This document shows positions 15,475 through 24,776 of a stretch of DNA of 64,000 nucleotides, piece by piece. This DNA comes from Massilia norwichensis (GTDB taxonomy: Bacteria; Pseudomonadota; Gammaproteobacteria; Burkholderiales; Burkholderiaceae_D). The notes beneath the pieces were generated by a model. That model was not told the DNA's origin. It saw only the letters and a list, made by a program, of their open reading frames with translations, and searched no databases. The position numbers and the translations under genes are program-made. Position 1 is the stretch's first letter, and every line of letters begins with the position of its first letter. Location of the stretch: assembly GCF_024753245.1 (NCBI RefSeq), contig NZ_JANUGX010000030.1:22035-86034 (forward strand), read 5' to 3'.

Positions 15475-17442
15475 ATGCGCCTGACCAGAATCCTGCTTTG
15501 CACCGCCCTGCTTGCCGCCCGACTGCCCGCCCTCGCTGCGCCTGCATCTGCGCCCGCCGCAGCGCCGATCCCGATTGCCGCCTTCGCCGGCGAAGACCAG
15601 TACTCGCTGCCGCGCCTGGCGCCGGACGGCAAGCACATCGCCATCACCGTCCGCATGCCGGGTGGGGAGCGCCCGGTACCCGTGGTGATGGTCTACTCGC
15701 TGCCCGACCTGAAGGTGGAAGGCGCGATCCGCCTGTCCGCCTTCGAGGTGCCGCTTGACTGCCGCTGGGTGAGCAACAAGCGCCTCGTGATCGCGCGCGG
15801 GATGGAGCTGGGCTCGCGCGAGAAGCCGATATCGACCGGCGAACTGCTCGCCACCGACTACAACGGCCAGAAGCAGGAATACCTGCACGGCTACCGCATG
15901 TTCGAGCAATCCTCGCGCAGCAACCGCTATCCTTCCGACGAAGCCTATGGCTATATCGAGGACACGACCAGCAGCTACAACGACCACGTCTTCGTGACCT
16001 CGCGCCTGTGGGGAGCCAACCGCACGCTGTTGTACGATATCGACACGCGCAACGCAGTCCGCAAGCTGATCGCCACGCTGCCGGTACGCGGCCTGGGCTT
16101 CCTGATCCAGCATGACGGCAAGCCGCGCTTTGCCCACGGCACCGACGAAGACAATTACGCCCTGCTGTTCCGGCGCGACGATGCGAGCGGGGCCTGGAAC
16201 AAGGTCGAGGCCGACGTGGAGCGTTATGTACCGATCGGCTTCTCCGCCGACGACACCCGCTTCGCGGCGCTTTACTCGAAGTCCGGCGAGCCCGACGCGC
16301 TGATACGCGAAGACCTGGCGACCGGCGCGCGCACCACGCTCTATACCGATCCGGAGGCGGAGCCGGCCGGCCTGCTGTACGGCGCCGGCAGCGGCGTGCC
16401 TTTCGGCGCCCGCGCCGGCCTCGGCGCCGCGCGTGCCGTGTACTTCGACGAGGGCAGCGAGGATGCGCGCCTGCACAAGCTTCTCAGCCAGCAGTTCCCG
16501 GGGGCCTGGGTCAGCTTCCACAGCTTCAGCCAGGACGGCAGGCTGGTGCTGTTCGGCGTCGCCAGCGACCGCGATCCCGGTTCCTACTACCTGTTCAACA
16601 AGGACACCGGCAAGGCCGACCTGCTGTTCTCGGCGATGGAAGGCATCGATCCGGAGCGGATGGCGCAGCGCCGCCCGATCAGCTTCCGCAGCCGCGATGG
16701 CGTGACGCTGCACGGCTTCCTGACCGCGCCGGCCGCCGCGCCCGGCGTCAAGCTGCCGATGGTGCTGCTGCCGCACGGCGGTCCGCACAATGTGGCCGAC
16801 GACTGGTTCTTCGATACCGATGCCCAGTTCCTCGCCAGCCGCGGCTACGCCGTCCTGCAGGTCAACTTCCGCGGTTCGGATGGCCGGGGGCCGAACTTCA
16901 TGCGCGCCGGCTACCGCCAATGGGGCGGCAAGATCCAGGACGACCTGGTCGACGGCGTGCGCTGGGCCATCGGCCAGGGCACCGTCGATCCGCAGCGGAT
17001 CTGCGTGGTCGGCGCCAGCTTTGGCGGCTACGCCGCGCTGATGCTGGCGGCGCGCGAACCCGACATCTTCCGCTGCGCGGTCGGCTATGCCGGCGTGTAC
17101 GACCTGAACCTGATGGAGAAGACGGATGAGGTGAAGAGCGACGTGCGCTTCCTGGCCCAGCTCAGGCGCTACATCGGCACCGACAAGGCGGAGCTCGACC
17201 GCTTCTCGCCGGCGCTGCTGGCGGCGAAGATCAAGGCGCCGGTGCTGCTGGTCCACGGCGGCAAGGACAAGCGCGCCCCGCTCAACCAGGCCGAGGCGAT
17301 GCGCGATGCGCTGGTCAAGGCCGGCCACCCGCCGGAGTGGTTCCTTGCGCCCAACGAGAGCCACGGCTTCTACGACACCAGGAACGTGACCGAGTTCTAC
17401 CAGCGCCTGGAAGCCTTCCTGGCCAAGAACATCGGCCACTGA
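15475..17442 (+). CDS. S9 family serine peptidase (acylaminoacyl/prolyl oligopeptidase type)
   Basis: 655 residues from the ATG at 15475. A signal peptide (MRLTRILLCTALLAARLPAL) precedes a beta-propeller-like N-terminal domain (YSLPRLAPDGKHIAITVRM is typical) and a C-terminal alpha/beta hydrolase domain. The catalytic residues are visible: Ser in GASFGGYAAL, Asp in LVHGGKDKRAP and His in NESHGFYD. It probably cleaves short peptides in the periplasm. It ends just before the sigma-54 promoter region of the next operon and is not part of it. Confidence 0.92.
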   Translation: MRLTRILLCTALLAARLPALAAPASAPAAAPIPIAAFAGEDQYSLPRLAPDGKHIAITVRMPGGERPVPVVMVYSLPDLKVEGAIRLSAFEVPLDCRWVSNKRLVIARGMELGSREKPISTGELLATDYNGQKQEYLHGYRMFEQSSRSNRYPSDEAYGYIEDTTSSYNDHVFVTSRLWGANRTLLYDIDTRNAVRKLIATLPVRGLGFLIQHDGKPRFAHGTDEDNYALLFRRDDASGAWNKVEADVERYVPIGFSADDTRFAALYSKSGEPDALIREDLATGARTTLYTDPEAEPAGLLYGAGSGVPFGARAGLGAARAVYFDEGSEDARLHKLLSQQFPGAWVSFHSFSQDGRLVLFGVASDRDPGSYYLFNKDTGKADLLFSAMEGIDPERMAQRRPISFRSRDGVTLHGFLTAPAAAPGVKLPMVLLPHGGPHNVADDWFFDTDAQFLASRGYAVLQVNFRGSDGRGPNFMRAGYRQWGGKIQDDLVDGVRWAIGQGTVDPQRICVVGASFGGYAALMLAAREPDIFRCAVGYAGVYDLNLMEKTDEVKSDVRFLAQLRRYIGTDKAELDRFSPALLAAKIKAPVLLVHGGKDKRAPLNQAEAMRDALVKAGHPPEWFLAPNESHGFYDTRNVTEFYQRLEAFLAKNIGH

Positions 17443-17454
17443 GCCGACGTCGAC

Positions 17455-17490
17455 TGCCCGGATCCGGACACCAGTGCCCGCGCACGGGCA
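17455..17490 (+). promoter_or_regulatory. tandem enhancer-like palindromes for the sigma-54 activator
   Basis: TGCCCGGATCCGGACA (17455-17470) and TGCCCGCGCACGGGCA (17475-17490) share the form TGCCCG-N4-CGGrCA. Their centres are exactly 20 bases apart, about two helical turns, and lie about 78 and 98 bases before the predicted start point. This is where an NtrC-type activator would bind; the activator gene is in the operon they precede. Binding is inferred. Confidence 0.7.
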
Positions 17491-17533
17491 GCGTGACGGC
17501 GCGCCGGCTGCATCCGCCAGAGGGAAGCCCCTC

Positions 17534-17549
17534 TGGCACGATGCTTGCA
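17534..17549 (+). promoter_or_regulatory. sigma-54 (-24/-12) promoter
   Basis: TGGCACG at 17534-17540, four bases, then TTGCA at 17545-17549: a full match to the RpoN consensus with GG and GC ten bases apart as required. Transcription should start near 17560. This excludes the in-frame ATG at 17557 as start of the adaptor gene and supports the ATG at 17587. Confidence 0.85.
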
Positions 17550-17586
17550 ATGAAGGATGCATCTTGACTTTGAAACCTGCATCCCC

Positions 17587-18834
17587 ATGGACCAAGCCAT
17601 CGGCATCGACACCCTGCGCCGCCGCCACCTCCTCCGCCTCGCCACCGGCATCCTGCTGTGCGCCGGCTTCCTGGCCGCGGCCTGGGGCATCAACCGTGCC
17701 GTGCGTCCCGCCGTGCTTGCCAGCGACATCGTCGTGGCCGAGGTCAGGCGCGGCAACGTCGACAACACCATCAACGCCGCCGGCGTGGTCATCCCCGTGC
17801 ACGAAGAAGTCGTGTCCAGCCCGGGCGCGAGCCGCGTCGCGCGCGTGCTGGCCAAACCGGGCCAGCAGGTAAAACAGGGCGAGCTGCTGCTGGAACTGGA
17901 CGACCGCGAAATCCGCCTGGCGCTCGAAGCGCTGAAGGAGCAGCTGGCGCAACAGGAAAACAGGATCGTCACGCTGAAGCTCGAGATGGAACAGAAGCTC
18001 AAGCAAACCGCCTCCGCCATCGAACTGCTGGAGATCGACCTGCAGGCCAGCCGCGCGCTGCGCGAGCGCAACCGCAAGCTGCGCGAAAGCGGCCTGGTGT
18101 CCGGCCAGGATCTGCTGACCTCCGAACTGAACGTGCAGCGCAACGAAGTCCAGCTGCGCCAGCAGCGCGCGCTGATCGAGGATACGCGCGGCAGTACCGC
18201 CAGCAGCATCGCCGCGGCGAACCTGCAAAAAGCGATCCTGCAGAAGCAGATCGCGCGTCAGGAAGGCCTGCTCGAACAGACCCGCGTGCGTGCGCCCTTC
18301 TCCGGCATGCTGACCTCGCTGGTGGAGGAAGCGGGGGCCAGCGTGGCGGCGGGCCAGCTGGTGGCGCGCGTCTCGGAACTGAACAACTACCGCGTCGAAG
18401 CGACCCTGTCCGACTTCCACGCGCGCCAGCTGGCGGCCGGCCAGCCGGTGCGCGTCGAGCAGAACGGCGAGGTGTTGGCCGGCACGGTCCGCACCATCCT
18501 GCCCGAAATCCAGAACGGCACCATCAAGCTGCTGGTCGACCTCGAACAGCCGCATAACCCGCACTTGCGCAACAAGATGCGGGTCGATGCCAACATCGTC
18601 ACCGAGCGCCGCGCCAACGTGCTGGTACTCGACAACGGCAGCGCCTTCAACGGCAAGGGGCGCCAGCCCGCCTTCGCCGTGCGCGACGGCGCCGCACACA
18701 AGATCCTGCTCACGCTTGGCGCCAGCGACGGCAAGGTCATCGAAGTGGTCGACGGCGCGCAGGCCGGCGAACGCTTCATCGTCTCGGACACCAGCGCCTT
18801 CAAGGACCTGGACCGTATCCGTATTACCGAATAA
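17587..18834 (+). CDS. periplasmic adaptor (membrane fusion) protein of ABC exporter
   Basis: 415 residues. A single N-terminal helix (LLRLATGILLCAGFLAAAWG) anchors the protein, followed by a biotinyl-lipoyl half-motif around VARVLAKPGQQVKQGELLLELDD, a long coiled-coil hairpin (about residues 110-220), the second lipoyl half with TRVRAPFSGMLTSLVEEAGA, and a beta-barrel domain. It would link the inner-membrane ABC unit to the periplasm or an outer-membrane channel, as MacA does; no TolC-like gene is in this operon. First gene after the sigma-54 promoter. Confidence 0.85.
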   Translation: MDQAIGIDTLRRRHLLRLATGILLCAGFLAAAWGINRAVRPAVLASDIVVAEVRRGNVDNTINAAGVVIPVHEEVVSSPGASRVARVLAKPGQQVKQGELLLELDDREIRLALEALKEQLAQQENRIVTLKLEMEQKLKQTASAIELLEIDLQASRALRERNRKLRESGLVSGQDLLTSELNVQRNEVQLRQQRALIEDTRGSTASSIAAANLQKAILQKQIARQEGLLEQTRVRAPFSGMLTSLVEEAGASVAAGQLVARVSELNNYRVEATLSDFHARQLAAGQPVRVEQNGEVLAGTVRTILPEIQNGTIKLLVDLEQPHNPHLRNKMRVDANIVTERRANVLVLDNGSAFNGKGRQPAFAVRDGAAHKILLTLGASDGKVIEVVDGAQAGERFIVSDTSAFKDLDRIRITE

Positions 18835-18844
18835 GGAGAACGAC

Positions 18845-19528
18845 ATGATCAAACTGAACAAGGTCAGCAAGACCTACCGCACCGACAAGGTCGAAACGCT
18901 GGCCCTGAGGGACATCGACCTGCACGTCAGGGAAGGCGAATTCGTGGCCATGATGGGCCCCAGCGGCTGCGGCAAGAGCACGCTGCTGAACATCATCGGC
19001 CTGCTCGACCGGCCCGGCCAGGGCAGCGTCGAGATCGGCGGCGTGTCGATGAAGGGCCATGGCGACCGCCAGCTGGCGGCCCTGCGCAACCGCACCTTCG
19101 GCTTCATCTTTCAGAGCTTCCACCTGATCCCGGACCTGCGCGTGATCGACAACGTCGAATTGCCGCTGCTCTACCGCAGCGGCGGCGGCGCCGAACGGCG
19201 CCGGCTGGCGCGCGAGGCGCTGGAAAAGGTCGGCCTGGGTGCGCGCATGGACCACTATCCGAACCAGCTGTCGGGCGGCCAGCAGCAGCGCGTGGCGATC
19301 GCCCGCGCCATCGTCGGCCAGCCGAAGATCCTGCTGGCCGACGAGCCGACCGGGAACCTGGACAGCAAGATGGGCGAGGAAGTCATGGACATCCTGCTCA
19401 AGCTGAACGGCGAAGGCACGACCGTGGTAATGGTCACCCACGACGAACAGGAAGCGCGCCGCACCAACCGCATCGTGCGCGTATTCGACGGCCAGCTGGT
19501 CACCCCGGAGCACCTCCATGCTGCGTAA
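18845..19528 (+). CDS. ABC transporter ATPase, MacB/LolD type
   Basis: 227 residues from the ATG at 18845, ten bases after the adaptor stop with AAGGAG upstream. Walker A GPSGCGKSTLLNIIG, Q-loop FIFQSFHLIPDL, signature LSGGQQQRVAIARAIV, Walker B ILLADEPTGNLDS and H-loop VVMVTHDE are all intact, so it should hydrolyse ATP. The group pairs with FtsX-type permeases (MacB, LolCDE) that act on periplasmic substrates rather than pumping across the inner membrane. Its end overlaps the next gene by 11 bases. Confidence 0.94.
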   Translation: MIKLNKVSKTYRTDKVETLALRDIDLHVREGEFVAMMGPSGCGKSTLLNIIGLLDRPGQGSVEIGGVSMKGHGDRQLAALRNRTFGFIFQSFHLIPDLRVIDNVELPLLYRSGGGAERRRLAREALEKVGLGARMDHYPNQLSGGQQQRVAIARAIVGQPKILLADEPTGNLDSKMGEEVMDILLKLNGEGTTVVMVTHDEQEARRTNRIVRVFDGQLVTPEHLHAA

Positions 19529-20759
19529 TTACCTGCTGACCGCCTGGAAGGTCTTCATGCGCCGCAAGCTGTTCACGGCGATCAACCTGGCCTGCATCGT
19601 GCTCACGCTGGTGGTGCTGATGGTGATCACCGCTTTGCTGGAGACCGCCTTCTGGCCGAGCGGGGTGGAAGGCAAGAGCGAGCGCTTCCTGCAGGTCTAC
19701 GGCATCCGCAGTGAAAGCGCCGACCACCACACGACGCGCACCTCCCTGCTGGGCTTCAAGACCATCGACAAATACCTCAAGCCGATCCCCGGCCTGGAGC
19801 GCGTCTCGGCCTTCACCACGCCCGCCTCGGTGTCGGTCTACCAGGGCGACCGCGTCAGCGAACTGCAGATGCGGCGCGTCGACGCCGACTATTGGCGCAT
19901 CCTCGACTTCAAGCTGCTGGCGGGCCGCCTGCCGGACGTGGACGACGACAGCATGGGCCGCTTCGTTGCCGTCATCAATGCCACCACTGCGCGCAAGCTG
20001 TTCGGCGACGCATCGGCCCTGGGCCAGAAGATCAGCATCGGCGGCCAGATGTTCGAAGTGATCGGGGTGGTCGAGGACGTCATCCACATGAATGCCTTTG
20101 CCGATATCTGGGCGCCGCTGTACACCTTCCCGTCCGGGACGTGGCGCGACGACTTGACCGGTTCCTTCGCCGCCATGCTGCTGGCGAAGGACTCGTCCGA
20201 CCTGCCACGCGTCAAGCGCGAAGTCGAACGCGCCGCCAGGACCTTCGTCGACAAGGACCCGCATACCTTCGCCATCACCACCTTCTGGGCCGACAGCAAG
20301 CTGGACCTCGTTGCGCGCGAACTCCTGGGTAACAAGGAGCAGGTCGACTCCGGCGGCGGCACGCTGCTGCTGCGGATCGCCGTCGGCATGCTGCTGTTCA
20401 TGCTGCTGCCCGCACTGAACCTGGTCAACCTGAACACCGGCCGCATTCTCGAGCGCAGTTCGGAAATCGGCGTGCGCAAGGCCTTCGGTGCGACCAGCAT
20501 GCAGCTGGCCGGCCAGCTGGTGGTCGAGAACGTGCTGCTCTCCCTGGCCGGCGGCTTGATCGGGCTGGCCTGTACCCGCCTGGTGCTGTGGTGGCTGGAG
20601 AGCGCACAGCTGATCCCCTACCTGAAAGTCGGCATCAACCCGACCGTATTCGCCTGCGGCATGCTGCTGGCCTTCGTGTTCGGCCTGCTGTCCGGCCTGA
20701 TCCCGGCCTGGAAGATGTCCCGCCTCGATCCCGTCCATGCCCTGAAAGGAGCCGCGTGA
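19518..20759 (+). CDS. FtsX/MacB-type ABC permease (first)
   Basis: 413 residues. One N-terminal helix (KLFTAINLACIVLTLVVLMV) is followed by a large periplasmic MacB-PCD-like domain of about 250 residues and three C-terminal helices with the FtsX motif RSSEIGVRKAFGATSMQLAGQ. It ends with the usual GLIPAWKMSRLDPVHALKGA. It forms the membrane part together with the next gene, whose start overlaps this stop (TGATG at 20757-20761). Confidence 0.9.
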   Translation: MLRNYLLTAWKVFMRRKLFTAINLACIVLTLVVLMVITALLETAFWPSGVEGKSERFLQVYGIRSESADHHTTRTSLLGFKTIDKYLKPIPGLERVSAFTTPASVSVYQGDRVSELQMRRVDADYWRILDFKLLAGRLPDVDDDSMGRFVAVINATTARKLFGDASALGQKISIGGQMFEVIGVVEDVIHMNAFADIWAPLYTFPSGTWRDDLTGSFAAMLLAKDSSDLPRVKREVERAARTFVDKDPHTFAITTFWADSKLDLVARELLGNKEQVDSGGGTLLLRIAVGMLLFMLLPALNLVNLNTGRILERSSEIGVRKAFGATSMQLAGQLVVENVLLSLAGGLIGLACTRLVLWWLESAQLIPYLKVGINPTVFACGMLLAFVFGLLSGLIPAWKMSRLDPVHALKGAA

Positions 20760-21958
20760 TGCTGCGCCACCTGTTGAAGCTGACCTGGAAGCGCAAGACC
20801 AGGAACCTGATGCTGAGCCTGGAGATCCTGCTCGCCTTTGCCGTCGTGTTCGGCATCGCCGCCTTCGGCCTGCGCAACTGGCAGCTGTACCGCGAGCCGA
20901 TCGGCTTCGATGGCGCCGACACCTGGTCGGTCAGGATGGTGCTGGGCGACGTGCCCGACGAGGCGATTCCGGCCGACGTCTACGACACCCTGCGGCGCAG
21001 CCTGCGCGAGCTGCCCGAGGTGCGCGAGGTCGCCTTCGCGGCCTACTCGCCCTATACGATGTCGACCTGGACCACCAGCTACAAGTCGCCGCAGACCGGT
21101 GCCGAGGTCCACACCAACATCTTCGAGTCGAGCGACGGCACCGCCGCCGTCCTCGGCCTCAAGATGGTGGCGGGACGCTGGTTCGACGCCCGCGACGACG
21201 GCCAGGCCGTGCATCCGGTGGTGCTGAACAAGCGCATGGCTGCGGCGATGTTCCCGGGCCGCCAGGCGCTGGGCCAGCAGTTCACCGAAAAGGAAGGCAA
21301 GGATACCGTGCGCACCCTGCGCGTGGTCGGCCTGGTCGAGGACTACCGCAACAAAGGGCCGCTGATGGCACCGGTCAAGTTCGTGCTGACGCGCTTCGAC
21401 CCGCATGCCGGCAAATCGCGTCCCCGCACCATCCTGATCAAGGTGGCGCCGGGCACCCCGCGCAGTTTCGAGACGGCCCTGAACCGCCGGCTCAAGCTGG
21501 TCCGCAATGACTGGGCTTACGAGATCGCGCCGCTCGCGGCAATGCGCGCCAGCACGCTGAAGGAACAGCTGGTGCCCTTCATCGTGATTGCCGTGATCGC
21601 TGCCTTCATGGTCGCGATGGTCGCCTTCGGCCTGTTCGGGGTTTTGTGGCAGAACACCACGCGGCGGATTCCCGAGATCGGCCTGCGGCGCGCGGTCGGG
21701 GCCAGCGCCGGGAGCATCTACCGCCAGATCATCGCCGAGCAGTTGCTGCTCAGTTCGAGCGCGATGATCGTGGCGCTGGCGCTGCTGGTACAGCTGCCCC
21801 TGACCGGCGCCCTGGGCGAGGGCCTCAACTGGGCCGTCTTCACCGGCGCCGCCGGACTGTCGATGGGGGTGATCTATCTGCTATCCTTGCTTTGCTCGCT
21901 CTACCCGGGCTGGCGCGCCAGCCGTCTCAGCCCGACCGAAGCGCTGCACTACGAATAA
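20759..21958 (+). CDS. FtsX/MacB-type ABC permease (second)
   Basis: 399 residues from the ATG at 20759. It has the same plan as the preceding permease: an N-terminal helix (NLMLSLEILLAFAVVFGIAA), a periplasmic domain and three C-terminal helices with RRIPEIGLRRAVGASAGSIY and a final GWRASRLSPTEALHYE. The two permeases are only distantly alike and probably form a heterodimer around the ATPase. The gap to the regulator gene is 22 bases. Confidence 0.9.
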   Translation: MLRHLLKLTWKRKTRNLMLSLEILLAFAVVFGIAAFGLRNWQLYREPIGFDGADTWSVRMVLGDVPDEAIPADVYDTLRRSLRELPEVREVAFAAYSPYTMSTWTTSYKSPQTGAEVHTNIFESSDGTAAVLGLKMVAGRWFDARDDGQAVHPVVLNKRMAAAMFPGRQALGQQFTEKEGKDTVRTLRVVGLVEDYRNKGPLMAPVKFVLTRFDPHAGKSRPRTILIKVAPGTPRSFETALNRRLKLVRNDWAYEIAPLAAMRASTLKEQLVPFIVIAVIAAFMVAMVAFGLFGVLWQNTTRRIPEIGLRRAVGASAGSIYRQIIAEQLLLSSSAMIVALALLVQLPLTGALGEGLNWAVFTGAAGLSMGVIYLLSLLCSLYPGWRASRLSPTEALHYE

Positions 21959-21980
21959 AAGAAAGCCTCGCATCAAGCCT

Positions 21981-23372
21981 ATGGAACCAACACGCAAGCG
22001 CCGCATCCTGATCGTCGACGACGACGGCGCGGTCCAGGTCTCGCTGGCCCTGCTCCTGAAACAGTCCGGCTTCGACGCGGTCTGCGCCGACGGTCCCCAG
22101 CAGGCCCTCGACCGGCTTCAAGCCGCTCCGGTAGACCTGGTTCTGCAGGACATGAACTTCTCGCTGCAGACCAGCGGCGAGGAAGGGCTGGACCTGCTGG
22201 CCCGCATCAAGGGGCTGCAGCCCGGCCTGCCGGTGCTCCTGATGACGGCCTGGGGCTCGATCGCGCTGGCGGTGCGCGGCGTGAAGGCCGGCGCCGCCAA
22301 CTTCTTCACCAAGCCCTGGGACAACGGCCAGCTGGTGGCGCTGGTCGAGGCCACCCTGGACGCTGCCGCTCCAGGTTCGACGCCCAGGCTGACGCGCCGC
22401 GCGCTGGATGCGCAATGCGATTTTTCGGCCATCGTCGGCGAGCATCCGAAGCTGCTGAAGGTGCTGGAGACGATCGCCCAGGTGGCGCGTACCCGGGCAC
22501 CGGTGCTGATCCTCGGCGAGAGCGGGACCGGCAAGGAGCTGATCGCCGACGCCATCCACCGCAACAGTCCGCGCGCCGCGCAAGCGATCGTCAAGATCAA
22601 CATGGGCGCGATCGCCAGCTCGCTGTTCGAGAGCGAGATGTTCGGCCACGTGCGCGGCGCCTTCACCGACGCCCGCAGCGACCGCAAGGGCCACGTCGCC
22701 GCGGCCGACGGCGGCACGCTCTTCCTCGACGAGATCGGCGAGCTGCAGCGCGGCGACCAGGTCAAGCTGCTGCGCGTGCTGCAGGACCAGCGCTACCAGC
22801 CGGTCGGCGCCAGCATGACCGCCCAGGCCGATGTACGGGTGGTGTCGGCGACCAATCGCGAGCTGGCGGAACTGGTGGCCAGCGGCGAATTCCGGGAGGA
22901 CCTGTTCTACCGCCTGAACCTGATCACGATCCGCCTGCCGCCGCTGCGCGAACGGCGCAGCGACATCCCGCTGCTGGCACGGCATATCGCCGACAGTGTG
23001 GCGCAGGGCTATGGCCTGGGCGAGGTCGTGCTGGCGCCGGATGCGCTGGACTGGCTGGCTAACCAGCCCTGGCCGGGGAATATCCGCCAGCTGAAGCAGA
23101 CTCTGGAGCGCGCCCTGCTCCTGGCCGGCAAACAGCATCTGGGGCAGGCCGACTTCCTGGCCGCCAGCGCGGTCGACGAAGGTGCGACCAACGGCCGGCT
23201 CGGCGTGGACGGGATGACGCTGGAACAGGTCGAGCGCCACATGATCGAACAGGCGCTGCAGCAGCATGCGGGGAATATCTCGCGCATGGCCAAGGCGCTG
23301 GGTCTGTCGCGCACGGCGCTGTACCGCCGCCTCGAACGCCATGGCCTGGGTGCGGGCGTGCGCGAGGAATGA
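21981..23372 (+). CDS. NtrC-family sigma-54-dependent response regulator
   Basis: 463 residues. The receiver domain (1-125) has DDD near residue 12, a phosphorylation Asp in LVLQDMNFS and Lys in FFTKPWD. The AAA+ domain (about 145-380) has Walker A GESGTGKELIADAIH, Walker B GGTLFLDEIGEL and the sigma-54 contact loop as GAFTDA rather than GAFTGA. A Fis-type helix-turn-helix ends the protein (GNISRMAKALGLSRTALYRR). It overlaps the kinase gene by 4 bases and most likely activates its own operon through the palindromes at 17455-17490. Confidence 0.93.
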   Translation: MEPTRKRRILIVDDDGAVQVSLALLLKQSGFDAVCADGPQQALDRLQAAPVDLVLQDMNFSLQTSGEEGLDLLARIKGLQPGLPVLLMTAWGSIALAVRGVKAGAANFFTKPWDNGQLVALVEATLDAAAPGSTPRLTRRALDAQCDFSAIVGEHPKLLKVLETIAQVARTRAPVLILGESGTGKELIADAIHRNSPRAAQAIVKINMGAIASSLFESEMFGHVRGAFTDARSDRKGHVAAADGGTLFLDEIGELQRGDQVKLLRVLQDQRYQPVGASMTAQADVRVVSATNRELAELVASGEFREDLFYRLNLITIRLPPLRERRSDIPLLARHIADSVAQGYGLGEVVLAPDALDWLANQPWPGNIRQLKQTLERALLLAGKQHLGQADFLAASAVDEGATNGRLGVDGMTLEQVERHMIEQALQQHAGNISRMAKALGLSRTALYRRLERHGLGAGVREE

Positions 23373-24769
23373 AGCTGCCGGCCATCAAACTACAGACCCG
23401 GCTCACGGCTTACCTGGCGCTGCTGCATCTGGCGCTCGCCGGCTGCGCCACCCTGCTGCTGCCGGCGCAGCCGCTGCTGTTCGTCGGCGCCGAAGCGCTG
23501 CTGGTGGCCAGCATGGCGCTGGGCTGGTGGCTGATCCGGTGTGCGCTGGAGCCGCTCGGCTACACGCGCCGCTTCCACGACCTGCTGCAGGACCAGCAGT
23601 ACGCGGCGCGTCTGGCCTTGCCGGGCGTGACGGAACTCGACGCGCTGGTCGCCATGTTCAACGGCATGCTGAGCGTCCTGCACCGCGAACGCCTGGCGGC
23701 CGGCGAGCAGCAGGGCTTCCTCGAACGCCTGCTGGAAGCCACGCCGAGCGCGGTACTGGTGTTCGACTTCGACCACGCGATCAGCCTGGTGAATGCGAGC
23801 GCCGCCAGCCTGCTGGGACTGGCCGCGCCGCTCGGCAAGCCGTTGTCGGCATGGATCGAGGGCGATGCCGCCTTCGATGGCGCACGCGACGAACGCGGCC
23901 GGGCACGCAGCCGCGACCTGGTGCGCCAGCTCGACGCGTTGGCACTCGGCGACAGCCGGCTGGTGGTCGACCTGGACGGCCGGCGCTACCGCGCGCAGCG
24001 CAGCCGCTTCTTCGACCGCGGCTTCGCGCGCCACTTCCTGATCGTCGAGGACTTGAGCGCCGAACTTGAAGACTCGGAACGCGCCACGTATGCGCGCCTG
24101 ATCCGCGTGCTGGCGCACGAGGTCAACAACACGGTGGCGGCCACCGGCTCGGTGCTCGACTCCCTGCTGGCCTACCGCGGCCAGCTGGAGGAAAGCGACG
24201 CCGGCGACTTCGTCACCGCCATCGTCGCCGTCAAGCGCCGCAACACCAGCCTGGGCGAGTTCATCGACCGCTTCACCCGCGTGGTCAAGATGCCGGCACC
24301 GGAACTGCGGCCGACCCGCCTGCAGGACGTGGTCGACGACATCCTCTGGCTGAACCGCGAGCAGTGCAACGCGCGCGGCATTCAGCTCGGCTGGAGCCGC
24401 TGCGATGCGGTCGCGCCCCTGCAGCTCGACGTGCAGCTGATCGAACAGGCGCTGCTGAACATCGTCAAGAATGCGGTCGAGGCGATCGACGAGCGCAATG
24501 CGCGCGATGCTTCTGCCGGGGGTGCCATTCGCGTCGAGCTGGAGGATCTGGGGGAACGGGTGCGCCTGTCGGTGTTCGACTCCGGCGCCCTGCTCGGGGA
24601 CGGCGCGCCGCAGCGCCTGTTCGCGCCTTTCGTCAGCACCAAGAAGGGTGGCCAGGGCATCGGCCTGATGTTCGTGCGCGAGGTGCTGGGGCGGCATGGC
24701 TGCACGTATGCGCTGGCGCCGGCCGGGCCGGGCGAGACCAGATTCGATATCTGGTTTCCGGTGGGCTGA
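23369..24769 (+). CDS. sensor histidine kinase partner of the NtrC-type regulator
   Basis: 466 residues. Two close N-terminal helices (about 12-60) leave almost no periplasmic loop. A HAMP-like linker, a PAS-like domain (TPSAVLVFDFDHAISLVNAS), an H-box LIRVLAHEVNNTVAATGS and an HATPase domain with IEQALLNIVKNAVEAID and GGQGIGLMFVREVLGRHG follow. The G1 box reads DSGA in place of DNG. Lacking a large sensor domain, it may sense an intramembrane or cytoplasmic signal, or the state of the co-encoded exporter; that is inference. Confidence 0.9.
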   Translation: MKLPAIKLQTRLTAYLALLHLALAGCATLLLPAQPLLFVGAEALLVASMALGWWLIRCALEPLGYTRRFHDLLQDQQYAARLALPGVTELDALVAMFNGMLSVLHRERLAAGEQQGFLERLLEATPSAVLVFDFDHAISLVNASAASLLGLAAPLGKPLSAWIEGDAAFDGARDERGRARSRDLVRQLDALALGDSRLVVDLDGRRYRAQRSRFFDRGFARHFLIVEDLSAELEDSERATYARLIRVLAHEVNNTVAATGSVLDSLLAYRGQLEESDAGDFVTAIVAVKRRNTSLGEFIDRFTRVVKMPAPELRPTRLQDVVDDILWLNREQCNARGIQLGWSRCDAVAPLQLDVQLIEQALLNIVKNAVEAIDERNARDASAGGAIRVELEDLGERVRLSVFDSGALLGDGAPQRLFAPFVSTKKGGQGIGLMFVREVLGRHGCTYALAPAGPGETRFDIWFPVG

Positions 24770-24776
24770 CATGAAA

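Noticed and set aside
17557..17586. In-frame ATG at 17557 as start of the adaptor
   Set aside because: It lies 8 bases after the -12 element and just before the predicted transcript start near 17560, so it could not be on the mRNA.
15436..18870. Very long open frame on the minus strand opposite the S9 peptidase and adaptor genes
   Set aside because: It is antisense to two well-recognised genes, has low-complexity His/Gln/Ala composition and no family features; a high-GC shadow frame.
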